The notes beneath the pieces were generated by a model. That model saw only the letters and a list, made by a program, of their open reading frames with translations. It was not told where the DNA came from and did not search any database. Positions 1-7,038 of a DNA stretch of 64,000 nt are shown one piece after another (position 1 is the first letter of the stretch; each line of letters opens with the position of its first letter). Origin of the DNA: an uncultured Oscillospiraceae bacterium. GTDB taxonomy: Bacteria > Bacillota > Clostridia > Oscillospirales > Oscillospiraceae. Location of the stretch: positions 1-64,000 of the forward strand of contig CANQPU010000007.1 of the NCBI GenBank assembly GCA_947625815.1. The letters are read 5' to 3'. A program made the translations under genes and the position numbers.

Positions 1-851
1 CTGTACTTCCTCCAGACGTAGCTGGAGACGCAGGAATCTACCCGCGCTCCGTAATATCGCCAGAGCCGTCCGTCCCGTAGGACATAACCTCCAACGTTCT
101 CGTCGTCGCTGAACACGCTTTGCTTCAAGCTCCCTTCGGTCGCTTTCAGGCGCTGTGTTCGCTCCTCCTCTCCCCACGCAAGCGATGCTTGCGCGGGGGC
201 CCCTGTTGAGGCCCACCCCACGGTGTTCCCGGTAGGCGCATACCTTGTGGTAACGTCCCCCCGGACCCCGGCGCCACCGGCTCCCACGGTCCCCTCCGCG
301 TAGGTGTCTAAGGTCCGCTCCCCCTGCCAGGTGGTCTGCCCGTCCTTTGTCCAGACCTGGGACCCCGTGGCGATCACCCCCAGCGCCCCCGCCGTGGCCT
401 TGCCCCCGGTGATGTCCTCGGTCCCTGTCCCCGGCGTGACGGCGCACTCGTCCAGCTGCCAGCACGCCCCCTCCCGGGCGTAGTAGAATCCCGTATACCG
501 GGCCGCGTTCTCACTGTCTACCTGGACAGCGTCCCCGGCGGGCGTCACACGCCCCACGTCATCCGCCGTCATCCGCGGCCGCATCTCGTACTCCGGCGAC
601 AGCCCCACGTCCGTCATCAAAAGCCGCCTGGACCCCTCCCGCACATGGGGCACGTACTCGGCCAGGAGTCCCGCCACGTTCCGGCTTCCAGGCCTCTTTT
701 TCAGCGCTCCGCCAGAAGTTACCCGGAAATTCCGCATCTCCGCCGCCTCCCCCGGCCGCAGCCGCGCCTCCCCCTCCGGGGCCTCGTTCACTCCGTGCCA
801 GCTGCTGATGTTGTAGATCTTCTCCGACACGTTCGTCCTGATCTCCGCCAT
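1..851 (-). CDS. Phage structural protein, C-terminus beyond window edge (partial)
   Basis: An open frame of 283 codons runs from an ATG at 851, behind a GGAAAGGGG ribosome site, off the left edge of the window. The N-terminus (NVSEKIYNISSWHGVNEA, then a GEAAEMRNF-type segment and KKRPGS) has the style of phage tail-nozzle or stopper proteins: short beta start, residues announcing a list of values, then a 'G-L/A-KKRPG' turn, as at the start of T7 tail tubular protein B. That similarity is from memory of the family and is only suggestive. The gene follows the terminase operon in the same direction with a 21-bp gap. Codons for roughly residues 217-250 lie in a copy of repeat R2 (101-203), which keeps the frame open. 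Function otherwise unknown. Confidence 0.6.
   Translation of the reverse strand, partial: MAEIRTNVSEKIYNISSWHGVNEAPEGEARLRPGEAAEMRNFRVTSGGALKKRPGSRNVAGLLAEYVPHVREGSRRLLMTDVGLSPEYEMRPRMTADDVGRVTPAGDAVQVDSENAARYTGFYYAREGACWQLDECAVTPGTGTEDITGGKATAGALGVIATGSQVWTKDGQTTWQGERTLDTYAEGTVGAGGAGVRGDVTTRYAPTGNTVGWASTGAPAQASLAWGEEERTQRLKATEGSLKQSVFSDDENVGGYVLRDGRLWRYYGARVDSCVSSYVWRKY
101..203 (-). repeat. Repeat R2, copy A (inside a coding frame)
   Basis: About 103 bp. Shares the framework of the copies at 23982-24083 and 50411-50516: a GGGGCCCC-type start, a first hairpin (GCAAGC/GCTTGC arms), a GCCTGA...CGAAGGGAG middle and a GACGACG end. The outer second stem here is GAACAC/GTGTTC, whereas copy B has ACGAGCCG/CGGCTCGT, so pairing is kept while sequence changes. 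This copy is read through in frame as part of the phage protein. Confidence 0.75.
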
Positions 852-872
852 GCGCTCTTCCCCTTTCCGCCG

Positions 873-1196
873 TCATATGACCCGGTCGCTCACCGCGTCG
901 CCTACCACGGCCACGGCCATCCTCCGGGCGCCGATCACGCACCCGCCCCTGAACTTCACGCGCACGTCGATCCTGACGGCGTCGTCCTCCGGCAGTGAAA
1001 AGGTGTCCTCCTGGGTGAGATAGAGGCGAAAGCACCCGCTCTCCCCGTCATACGTGACCTCCTCCGGGTAGGTCCTGCGGATCGGGCCCGTCATGAACTC
1101 CACCCGCTCCACGTCCCCGATGGGCAGCGCCCCGCCGTTGACGCTGATCTTTACGGGGATGACGCACTCGTCCCCCTGCTTCAGCTTAAATGACAT
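873..1196 (-). CDS. Small phage protein, beta-rich, possible head/baseplate accessory
   Basis: A 107-residue protein starting at an ATG with a GGAGGGGA ribosome site; it overlaps the end of the large terminase gene by 11 bp, so it belongs to the same transcript. The sequence is predicted to be mostly beta strands (alternating hydrophobics, FRLYLTQEDTF, VRIDVRVKF), resembling in outline the N-terminal beta-sandwich of BppU-type baseplate proteins. I do not recognise a specific family. Its position between terminase and a structural gene supports a virion or assembly role. No catalytic motif is visible. Confidence 0.7.
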   Translation of the reverse strand: MSFKLKQGDECVIPVKISVNGGALPIGDVERVEFMTGPIRRTYPEEVTYDGESGCFRLYLTQEDTFSLPEDDAVRIDVRVKFRGGCVIGARRMAVAVVGDAVSDRVI

Positions 1197-2556
1197 AGTC
1201 CCCTCCGTAATTCAAATAGTCCTCCGTCGGCTCCCCTCCGAAGATGGGGTCCTCCTCCGGCTCCTCCCGGGCCGCGCGGGGCCTCTCCGCCGTCAGCGTC
1301 CGGGACACGCAGAAATACCGCAGCGCGTCCACGGTGTGGGTGACCTCATGGGGCTCTCTGGCCGCGTCGCCGGGGTCGTCCCGGTCCGCCTGAATGGCCG
1401 CCATGTCGGACAGGAGCCTTTTGCACTCCGATGAGATCAGCAGCCCCGGCCTTCCGTCCGGCCGGAGGCTAAGCATGTCCTTCACCATCATGTGCCCCTG
1501 CAGCCGGTCGTTGTCCGCCCGGGTCAATACCACGCCCTGCTCCCGGAAGATCTCCTCCATGGTCCTGCCCGAGTCCTTCTGGCGGCTCCACAGGTCCGGC
1601 GGGGCGAAGGTGGCCTGGATGTCCTCCCCCGGCGGTGTCCGCCGCAGGATCCCCTCCGCGGCCTCCCGGACGATCAGCCCGGGCTTCGTCCACTCCCGGT
1701 AGACCCAGCTCCTGCCCTCCTCGTCCACCGCGATCCACAAAACGGCCAGCATGTCCAGCCCGTAGTCCAGGGCCCGGTAGCGCCGCCAGTGGGCCGGCAG
1801 GGCAAAGGGCTCAAAGCGGTGCTTTTCCGCCCGCAGCTCCGAAAAATAGCTCCCGGCCAGCGCGTCCCAGTCCCCGTAGCGCATGGCCCGGCGCAGGTCC
1901 TCCGGCATCTGGGAGAGCATCCGCATGTACATGGGCGACGCCTCTAAAAGATACCTGTTGTCCTCCACCGTGGCGGGGATAAAGGTGTAGTCCGCCGGGT
2001 CCTCGTTCTCCTCGGCGTCGCGGCTCCCGGTCCGGTAGTCCCGGTCGATGAAGAGCCGCTTGACCCACGTGTGCCCCACGCCCCCCGGGTTGCAGGTCAG
2101 GTACATCCGCTTGTCATAGGGGCTGACGCCCCGCAGACACCCCTTCAGAAAGTTGAAGGCCCGCTCCGTGAACTGCGTGGCCTCGTCGATGAAGATCCAG
2201 TCGAACTCCTGCCCCTGATACTCCAGCTCCGACAGCTCCCCCTGCCAGTGGCCGAACCGGATGGTGGAGCCGTTGACGAAGGTCATCCTCCTGCTCGTGG
2301 CGTTGTAGACCGCCGCCTCCTTCGGCACGCTCCTCACGATCGGCCCGATGTGGTTCTCCTCCAGCTCCGGGTAGGTCCGCCGCATGATGAGGATCCGGAT
2401 CCCCGGATTCACCGCCGCGCCCCCCACGGCCTTGGTCCGCACCGCCCAGGTCTTCCCGCCGCCCTTGGCCCCGCCGTAGGCGATAAAGGCCGTCCGCGCC
2501 CGGAAGAACATGAGCTGCTTTTCGTTGGCCTGCCCCAGGTCCCAGCTCACCTCCAT
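1186..2556 (-). CDS. terL: Phage terminase large subunit
   Basis: 456 residues, the motor and nuclease that packages phage DNA into the prohead. The ATPase domain has a Walker A loop GGAKGGGKT at residues 28-36 (a glycine-rich form common in terminases) and a Walker B FDWIFIDEA near residue 120. The C-terminal RNase H-like nuclease begins with RALDYGLDM, whose Asp is the first expected metal ligand. Length and domain order fit a complete terminase with Terminase_6N/6C-like halves. The start at 2556 is 3 bp past the stop of the small subunit, so the two are co-translated. No frameshift is visible, so the packaging ATPase appears intact. Confidence 0.93.
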   Translation of the reverse strand: MEVSWDLGQANEKQLMFFRARTAFIAYGGAKGGGKTWAVRTKAVGGAAVNPGIRILIMRRTYPELEENHIGPIVRSVPKEAAVYNATSRRMTFVNGSTIRFGHWQGELSELEYQGQEFDWIFIDEATQFTERAFNFLKGCLRGVSPYDKRMYLTCNPGGVGHTWVKRLFIDRDYRTGSRDAEENEDPADYTFIPATVEDNRYLLEASPMYMRMLSQMPEDLRRAMRYGDWDALAGSYFSELRAEKHRFEPFALPAHWRRYRALDYGLDMLAVLWIAVDEEGRSWVYREWTKPGLIVREAAEGILRRTPPGEDIQATFAPPDLWSRQKDSGRTMEEIFREQGVVLTRADNDRLQGHMMVKDMLSLRPDGRPGLLISSECKRLLSDMAAIQADRDDPGDAAREPHEVTHTVDALRYFCVSRTLTAERPRAAREEPEEDPIFGGEPTEDYLNYGGDYVI

Positions 2557-2559
2557 CCG

Positions 2560-2955
2560 TTACCTCATCCCCTCCTCGCCCCCGACGCCCTCGAGCCTGA
2601 TGATCACCGTGGTTTTCCCGTCCCGCCCCTCCCTGTCCGCGCCCTCGCCCTGCTTCAGGTTGAACATGGCAAAGCTGGCGTTCTTCGGCTCCTTTTGGGC
2701 CAGGCTGAGCCAGTAGAAGGTCTTGAATTCCTCCCATCTCCTGGCGATCCTGAATTTCTCCATGGTGAACTGGTTTTTCGGGATCTCCCCCCGGGCGGCC
2801 CTCTCCCCTTTTTTGAGATAGTCCGCCAGCTCCTCGTCCGACACGTCCACGAACTTGTGGAGCACGAAGGCCACCGGCGCCTCCCCGGACTGTGTGCAGT
2901 GCCGGATGGCCTCCTCCACGCCTTCCCGCAGCGCCCTGATGGTGAGCCCGCTCAA
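2560..2955 (-). CDS. Phage terminase small subunit
   Basis: 131 residues if translation starts at the TTG at 2955, which overlaps the TGA of the zinc-ribbon gene and has a GAGGG ribosome site. The frame is open further upstream, but that part reads as an arginine/glycine-rich shadow of the neighbouring gene. The central helical part (EKFRIARRWEEFKTFYW, then a block ending ASFAMFNLKQGEG) matches the 'found near terminase, many proteins are small-molecule sized with a FxLKN-like helix' pattern of GP3-type DNA-packaging proteins. It would bind the packaging site and recruit TerL. Identification rests on position directly before terL plus this helix. Confidence 0.75.
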   Translation of the reverse strand: MSGLTIRALREGVEEAIRHCTQSGEAPVAFVLHKFVDVSDEELADYLKKGERAARGEIPKNQFTMEKFRIARRWEEFKTFYWLSLAQKEPKNASFAMFNLKQGEGADREGRDGKTTVIIRLEGVGGEEGMR

Positions 2956-3179
2956 TAGTCCCTCACCCTCTCCACCTCGTAGCCCAGAAGCTCCAGCTTC
3001 TCGTCCCCCGTCAGACGCCCCCACTCCTCGTCGGCGCAGTCGGCGCACACCGTCTCCCCGCCCAGGGTCCCGTAGGCGTCCCCCACGTAGAGCTCGCACC
3101 CGCACCTGTCGCACCGGACGCCCTCGCCCTCGCTTCCCCAGAGCCGGCCGCCCCTCACTTCCCTGTCCCATCTCTCCAT
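2952..3179 (-). CDS. Zinc-ribbon protein of prophage, unknown role
   Basis: 75 residues from the ATG at 3179, preceded by AAAGGAG ten bases upstream; an ATG at 3209 is in frame but lacks a ribosome site. Two CxxC pairs (CDRCG and CADCA about 20 residues apart) form a probable zinc ribbon, followed by a short acidic helix. Small zinc proteins of this kind often sit at the head of phage morphogenesis operons. It is the first gene of the leftward phage operon, coupled to the terminase small subunit by overlapping stop and start codons. No specific function can be assigned. Confidence 0.7.
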   Translation of the reverse strand: MERWDREVRGGRLWGSEGEGVRCDRCGCELYVGDAYGTLGGETVCADCADEEWGRLTGDEKLELLGYEVERVRDY

Positions 3180-3202
3180 CGTCCGATTTCTCCTTTCCCA
3201 GC

Positions 3203-3231
3203 TTGACATTACTTGATTTTAATGCTATGAT
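3203..3231 (+). promoter_or_regulatory. Rightward sigma-A promoter, probably for the repressor operon
   Basis: TTGACA at 3203-3208, 17-bp spacer, TATGAT at 3226-3231. It points to the XRE repressor gene, leaving an untranslated leader of about 155 bases that crosses the operator region. Confidence 0.6.
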
Positions 3232-3294
3232 AACTAAAATACCTGTCCTCCGGGGAGATTCCCGCCGGAGCCGGTACTTTGTTAACGGTGTATT

Positions 3295-3378
3295 GTATAC
3301 TTTATTTTACTTCGTGTTTGCAGTATACTTCATTTTCTTCAAAAAGTCAAGTATTTTTTAAAGTAAAATCAAGTATTT
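3295..3378. promoter_or_regulatory. Phage operator region with repeated AAGTAT-type boxes and leftward promoter
   Basis: Leftward promoter: TTGACT (minus strand, 3345-3350), 17-bp spacer, TATACT (3322-3327). GTATACTT occurs at 3295 and 3323, and CAAGTATTT at 3348 and 3370; a related CAAGTA box in the opposite orientation lies at 3209. The boxes overlap the leftward promoter, as expected for repressor operators. The region is far more AT-rich than its surroundings. Confidence 0.6.
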
Positions 3379-3395
3379 GTAGGAGTGAACAAAAA

Positions 3396-3767
3396 ATGTA
3401 CGAGATTTTTGTGAAGCTTTGCCAGGAACGGGGCGTCACCCCCTATCAGGTCTCCAAGGCCACCGGCATCTCCCAGGCCGCCTTCAGCACTTGGAAGAAG
3501 GGCCGCACCGTGCCCCGGGAATCCACCCTGCGCAAGGTGGCGGACTACTTCCACGTCTCCGTCAGGTATCTGCGCGGGGAGGACCCGGACCCCGGCGCGC
3601 CCTCTCCCGCCTACGATCCGGAACTCTACGAATATCTCGATATGCTCCGCAATCGCAGCGAGTGCCGGATGCTGTTCTCGCTGGCAAAGGACGCCACCCC
3701 GGAGGATGTGCGCCGCGCCGTGGCGGTCATCGAGGCCCTGAGAAACGCGGATACCCGGGAGCCCTGA
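3396..3767 (+). CDS. XRE-family repressor (phage CI-like)
   Basis: 123 residues from an ATG preceded by TAGGAGTG. Residues 1-60 form a helix-turn-helix of the XRE type (TPYQVSKATGISQAAFSTWK, then a PRESTLRKVADYF helix and VSVRYLRGE). A C-terminal region of about 50 residues, mostly helical, follows; it lacks a Ser-Lys LexA-like autocleavage peptidase. With the ImmA-like protease encoded next, it resembles the ImmR/ImmA pair of ICEBs1 and many phages, where the protease inactivates the repressor during induction. It probably binds the AAGTAT-type boxes upstream. Confidence 0.88.
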   Translation: MYEIFVKLCQERGVTPYQVSKATGISQAAFSTWKKGRTVPRESTLRKVADYFHVSVRYLRGEDPDPGAPSPAYDPELYEYLDMLRNRSECRMLFSLAKDATPEDVRRAVAVIEALRNADTREP

Positions 3768-3768
3768 G

Positions 3769-4113
3769 ATGTGGACCCCCGAGTATTTCGTCCGGTATGT
3801 GGATCTTCCCCCCGCGGTGGAGGGCGTCACCGTCCCCAACGATGACGGCACCTTCGACATCTACATCAGCCAGCACCTCCCCCCGGACCGCCGGGAGGCC
3901 TGTCTGCGCCACGAGCTGAGGCACGTCCGCCGGGACCACTTCTACTCCGCCGCGCCTCTCGCCTCCCAGGAGCTGGAGGCCCACGAGCCAGACCTGCCCG
4001 ATGTCTTTGCCTGTCCCGACCCAGGCACCATCCCCTATTTCCCGGATCTCCTCTCCCTGCGGGGGTATCTGGAGTCCCTGGCCGGCCGGAAAACGGCCTC
4101 CCGACAAAAGTAG
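3769..4113 (+). CDS. ImmA/IrrE-type metallopeptidase
   Basis: 114 residues, starting one base after the repressor stop. HELRH at residues 48-52 is the zinc-binding HExxH motif of the ImmA/IrrE (Peptidase_M78) family, preceded by a short beta region (GTFDIYISQHLP) as in other short members. Known ImmA proteins cleave the cognate XRE repressor to release the phage or element. It is shorter than many family members but has the core. Neighbouring gene and operon order support the call. A strong intrinsic terminator follows at 4244. Confidence 0.85.
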   Translation: MWTPEYFVRYVDLPPAVEGVTVPNDDGTFDIYISQHLPPDRREACLRHELRHVRRDHFYSAAPLASQELEAHEPDLPDVFACPDPGTIPYFPDLLSLRGYLESLAGRKTASRQK

Positions 4114-4243
4114 TGCCCGTTCCCCAAAACTTTCTCTTTACAATTTGTCCCAGCTGTTGTAGTATGAAATCACAGCTTATCCGATCCTCGAAATATCCCA
4201 TCGAAGACCGTAAGCTCATATCTTTATCCCACAACCCTATTTT

Positions 4244-4273
4244 GGCGGTCCGAAAGGGCCGCCGCCTTTTTTT
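4244..4273 (+). terminator. Intrinsic terminator of the repressor-peptidase operon
   Basis: Stem GGCGGTCC / GGGCCGCC with a GAAA loop, followed by GCC and a run of eight T. Bases 4114-4243 between the peptidase gene and this hairpin show no convincing gene. Confidence 0.75.
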
Positions 4274-4275
4274 TG

Positions 4276-4461
4276 GCTGGCTTGAAAGGCCGCTTTTCGG
4301 CCTTTCAATGCCAAAGAGATGCGTGCGGAAAGGCCCCCCGAATTCCGCGGAATTCGGGGGGTCTTTCCTGCTGTCGCCCCGCGCGCACGGCCCGGAGGGC
4401 CGCACGCTTGGGCGACAAAAGGGATTTTTCCCGACGTACATGCCGCCGGGAAAAATTTTGA
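4276..4461 (+). repeat. Structured repeat R1, copy 1
   Basis: Four consecutive hairpins: TTGAAAGGCCG/CGGCCTTTCAA; a long stem 4327-4368 centred on GAATTCCGCGGAATTC; TGTCGCCC (4372-4379)/GGGCGACA (4410-4417); and ATTTTTCCCG/CGGGAAAAAT. Conserved single-stranded text is GCGTGCGG and ACAAAAGGGATTTTT. Copies 2 (20789-20967, minus strand) and 3 (50297-50583) keep the architecture with different but paired stem bases. Confidence 0.8.
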
Positions 4462-4468
4462 ATAATAT

Positions 4469-4492
4469 AGGCCGCCGTGAACGGCGGCCTAC
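4469..4492 (-). terminator. Hairpin downstream of the serpin gene
   Basis: TAGGCCGCCGT GA ACGGCGGCCTA, a perfect 11-bp stem, 7 bp past the serpin stop codon. The following minus-strand sequence (ATATTATT) is only moderately U-rich. Confidence 0.55.
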
Positions 4493-4498
4493 TATATA

Positions 4499-5950
4499 TT
4501 ACGGCTCGTTGACGATTCCCGTGAAGACGGGCAGGCCGTTTTGCAAAACGGCGAAGAGGAAGGGGCGGTCGAAGGTAATGACCACTCTCTCCGTCTCATC
4601 GGGGGGAGCGGCGCTGCCGTCGCCGGTCTCGAACACCGCATAGGCGGCGCCCTCGCAGCCCTCCTCGTCCACCTTGACTCTCGCCCCGTGGAGGGCGCGG
4701 CTCAGGTAGAGCTGGGCCGGGGTCCCGTCCTCATTCGCGGCGTCTAGGGGGGAGAAGTCGGCGGTGTCCACGTCAAAGGCGTCCGTCACGCCCAGAGACT
4801 TGAGGGCGTCGTTGAGAAGGCCGTCGTCGGCGATGTCGAACCGGGGCAGGGTCAGCTCCACCTCATAGACGCCCATCCGCTCCCGGTCGAAGCGGCCGTT
4901 GAGGAGCGCCAGGGCCTGGGGATCACGCAAAAGCTCCTCCGGCGTCACCCCCTCGTCGGGGAGGATCAGCACCATGGTGCTGTTCTCAAAGCTCTTGGTG
5001 ACGGCGGCGTATTTGTCTCCCCAGCGGTAGACGCCCTCCGATATGGTCTGGTGCATATAGTCCACGGTCACGTCCCCCGTTGGGGCGTGGAAATCCCCCA
5101 GGGCCGTAAGAGCTTTGTTGAAGTACCACTTGTCCTTGAAGTACACCGTGGACACCAGGGCCATGGCGGTGTCCCCGGTGAACCCGACGCCGCCCACGCT
5201 GTCCTCCAGAAGTCCCCCGGTGTGGCCGTTCAGCCAGTCCCGCAAAAGGCCGTTGTAGGCCTCTGAGCCCATCACCCCCGAGAAGGCGGAGGCGTAGTAG
5301 CTGTCCGCCAGGGTCCTCAGGACCCCCTTATCGTAGGTCATGCCGTCCCGGAGCCACAGGGAGGTGGCAAGCTCCAGCGCCGTCACGCCGTCGTTGACGT
5401 AGAGGGCGTTCCAGGCCCGGTTCGTGAGCCTCCGGACCTCCTCCACGCTGTCCTGCCCCAGAAGCGCCAGAAGCTGGTCACGGGTCCCGCCGCCCGTGGT
5501 CTCGGTCAGCATGGCAAGGCCGATATAGATGTCCATGGGCGAGCAGACGGCGTTCTCCCCCGTCTTCCCCCCCAGAAAGGCGGGCACGGCGGCATCCAGG
5601 TAGTGTTGAAAGGCCTCCCGCTCCTCCTGGGTCAAACGGAGGGCCCTTTCCTGCTCCCGCCACTCATCCACGGTGGACCTGGTGTACGCCACCCGCTCCG
5701 GGTAGGCCGGCACAGCCAGTCTTTGGACGGTGGAGGGGACCTTCAGGCCGGCGTCCGGGTCCGTGCCCCGATGGGAGCGCCGGAGGGCGAAGCCCCCCAC
5801 GCCCACGGCCAAAAGCAGGGCCGCCGCCGCGGCCAGCGCCGGCCAGCGGCGCTTTATAGAGCCGGTCCTTTTGGGCGTCAGATCCCCCGACGCCTCAATG
5901 TGCCGATCGTCTATCTCGCCGATGGCGTCTGTCAGATCGTTTTTATTCAT
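4499..5950 (-). CDS. Membrane-anchored serpin, putative anti-sigma/receptor
   Basis: 483 residues from an ATG that overlaps the sigma-factor stop (ATGA) and has an AGGAGG site. Residues 1-36 are a charged cytoplasmic segment (MNKNDLTDAIGEIDDRHIEA...) in the style of Clostridial anti-sigma N-termini; residues 37-56 form one membrane helix; the rest, outside the cell, is a serpin. Serpin signatures include NAVCSPMDIYIGLAMLTETT, the hinge EEGCEGAAYA (429-438, inhibitory-type but with Gly at P12 and Cys at P14) and C-terminal FDRPFLFAVL. By spacing, the reactive centre P1-P1' is about Gly445-Ser446. Coupling to an ECF sigma gene suggests it holds the sigma factor and senses proteases. The serpin fold is well supported; the anti-sigma role is inference. 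Confidence 0.85.
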   Translation of the reverse strand: MNKNDLTDAIGEIDDRHIEASGDLTPKRTGSIKRRWPALAAAAALLLAVGVGGFALRRSHRGTDPDAGLKVPSTVQRLAVPAYPERVAYTRSTVDEWREQERALRLTQEEREAFQHYLDAAVPAFLGGKTGENAVCSPMDIYIGLAMLTETTGGGTRDQLLALLGQDSVEEVRRLTNRAWNALYVNDGVTALELATSLWLRDGMTYDKGVLRTLADSYYASAFSGVMGSEAYNGLLRDWLNGHTGGLLEDSVGGVGFTGDTAMALVSTVYFKDKWYFNKALTALGDFHAPTGDVTVDYMHQTISEGVYRWGDKYAAVTKSFENSTMVLILPDEGVTPEELLRDPQALALLNGRFDRERMGVYEVELTLPRFDIADDGLLNDALKSLGVTDAFDVDTADFSPLDAANEDGTPAQLYLSRALHGARVKVDEEGCEGAAYAVFETGDGSAAPPDETERVVITFDRPFLFAVLQNGLPVFTGIVNEP

Positions 5951-6504
5951 AACCAATCCTCCTTTTCCAAAAATGCCCGCAGCCTCAATCGGGCCCGGTG
6001 GAGAGCCTGCTTGACGGCCCCCTCGGTGACCCCGGCGTCCCGGGCAAGGCCGGCGAGGGTCTCAAAGCCGAAGTACCGCCGGAGGAAGACGCTCCGCTCC
6101 CGCGGGGAGAGCCCGTCCAGAAAGCGGTCCAGCGCCCGGGCCAGCTCCGCCGTCTCCACCGCCTTTTCCGTGTCCTCCCGGGCGGGCAGGATCTCCGCAA
6201 GCTCCTCGATGGCGGCCACGGCCTCCCCGCCGCCCCGCTTTTGGGCCAGGCGCGCCCGCAGACGGGTGAGGCTCAGCCTCCGGGTGAGCTTGGCCAGATA
6301 CGCCCCCAGCCTCTCCGGCCGGTGCTCCGGCATGGAGCTCCAGGCGGCCATATACGTGTCGTTGACGCACTCCTCCGCGTCCAGCTCGTCGTCCAGGACG
6401 TTGACGGACAGCCTGTGCAGGAACCCGCCGTATTTTTCCGCCGTCTCACCCAGGGCCCTCTGGTCCCGCGCCCAGTAGAGCTCCACAATGGCTTTGTCCT
6501 CCAT
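5947..6504 (-). CDS. ECF-type RNA polymerase sigma factor (sigma-70 family)
   Basis: 185 residues from the ATG at 6504, which follows GGGAGGTGATT; an upstream in-frame extension lacks a ribosome site. Region 2 is residues about 8-70 (YGGFLHRLSVNVLDDELDAEECVNDTYMAAW), and region 4 is about 115-170 with the helix-turn-helix ETLAGLARDAGVTEGAVKQALHRAR. The linker is acidic and there is no extra C-terminal domain. It is the first gene of a two-gene operon with the membrane serpin, the usual place for a cognate anti-sigma factor. A GTAACC-N15-CGA sequence upstream (6527-6552) may be an autoregulated promoter. Confidence 0.92.
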   Translation of the reverse strand: MEDKAIVELYWARDQRALGETAEKYGGFLHRLSVNVLDDELDAEECVNDTYMAAWSSMPEHRPERLGAYLAKLTRRLSLTRLRARLAQKRGGGEAVAAIEELAEILPAREDTEKAVETAELARALDRFLDGLSPRERSVFLRRYFGFETLAGLARDAGVTEGAVKQALHRARLRLRAFLEKEDWL

Positions 6505-6526
6505 GGAATCACCTCCCTGCCCCTTT

Positions 6527-6552
6527 ACTCGCGAAAAAGAAGAAAAGGTTAC
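6527..6552 (-). promoter_or_regulatory. Possible ECF-type autoregulated promoter
   Basis: On the minus strand GTAACC, 15 bases, then CGAGT, ending 23 bp before the sigma-factor start codon. An AACC-type -35 with a CGA/CGTC -10 is typical of ECF promoters in general. The cognate consensus is unknown here, so this is tentative. Confidence 0.35.
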
Positions 6553-6665
6553 GGTTTTTTTCATAGTATCACAAACTTTTTCTCCTGTCACCTGTTCCTT
6601 GGGCCGATTTGGTCATTTCCTGCAAGATTCCGTCCGTCAAAATTCATTTTTATGTGGATTGCCCA

Positions 6666-6694
6666 TTGACAACATCGCTTTAATGGAATAAAAT
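6666..6694 (+). promoter_or_regulatory. Sigma-A promoter pointing at gdhA
   Basis: TTGACA (6666-6671), 17-bp spacer, TAAAAT (6689-6694). The next rightward gene is gdhA at 7072; the transcript would carry repeat R3 in a leader of about 370 bases. A GCGGGC/GCCCGC hairpin followed by seven T lies at about 6719-6760. Confidence 0.55.
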
Positions 6695-6759
6695 GAAACC
6701 CGTTAACGGCAAGGGCGTCGCGGGCTTTTGCCCGCGTATGCAGGGCGCCGCTATTTTTT

Positions 6760-7038
6760 TAAGATGACGGGAGTCGAACCCGCGTTGGTTTCTGACGGCG
6801 GATTTGCGCCCATGCGGCGTCAAAGCCCTTGACAATACACAAAGTATTCTCTGCGGGCTTTTCCTTGCCTGGACACAAATCCGCTCGCCAGAAACTGCTT
6901 CGCACTCCACGCGGTGCAATTTTCGAGGGATTTTCGGCGCGGCGCAGGAAGCCTTGCTGGCGCAAGGCGACGACAACAAGGCGAAAAGCGCCGAAAAGGG
7001 CCCGCGTGGAGCGGCGCGGTTCGACTCCCGTCATCTTA
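6760..7038 (+). repeat. Repeat R3, copy 1 (279 bp), in gdhA leader
   Basis: Bounded by inverted ends GATGACGGGAGTCGAACC and GGTTCGACTCCCGTCATC, which resemble a tRNA T-arm with acceptor strand. Two internal hairpin domains follow: one around AATACACAAAGTATT and flanking GGATTTG/CAAATCC arms, one bounded by CTCCACGCG/CGCGTGGAG. A second 279-bp copy lies at 42781-43059. It carries no plausible gene. Confidence 0.8.

Noticed and set aside
2956..3171. N-terminal extension of the terminase small subunit (203 residues)
   Set aside because: Arginine/glycine-rich shadow of the zinc-ribbon gene; TTG at 2955 has a better context.
4276..4461. CRISPR array or HEARO/IS200-like known RNA
   Set aside because: No regularly spaced direct repeats and no effector genes; I cannot match R1 to a named RNA from memory.
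6760..7038. tRNA gene suggested by GGTTCGACTCCC at R3 ends
   Set aside because: No anticodon arm, D arm or acceptor partner in the right order; ends are inverted repeats of one another.
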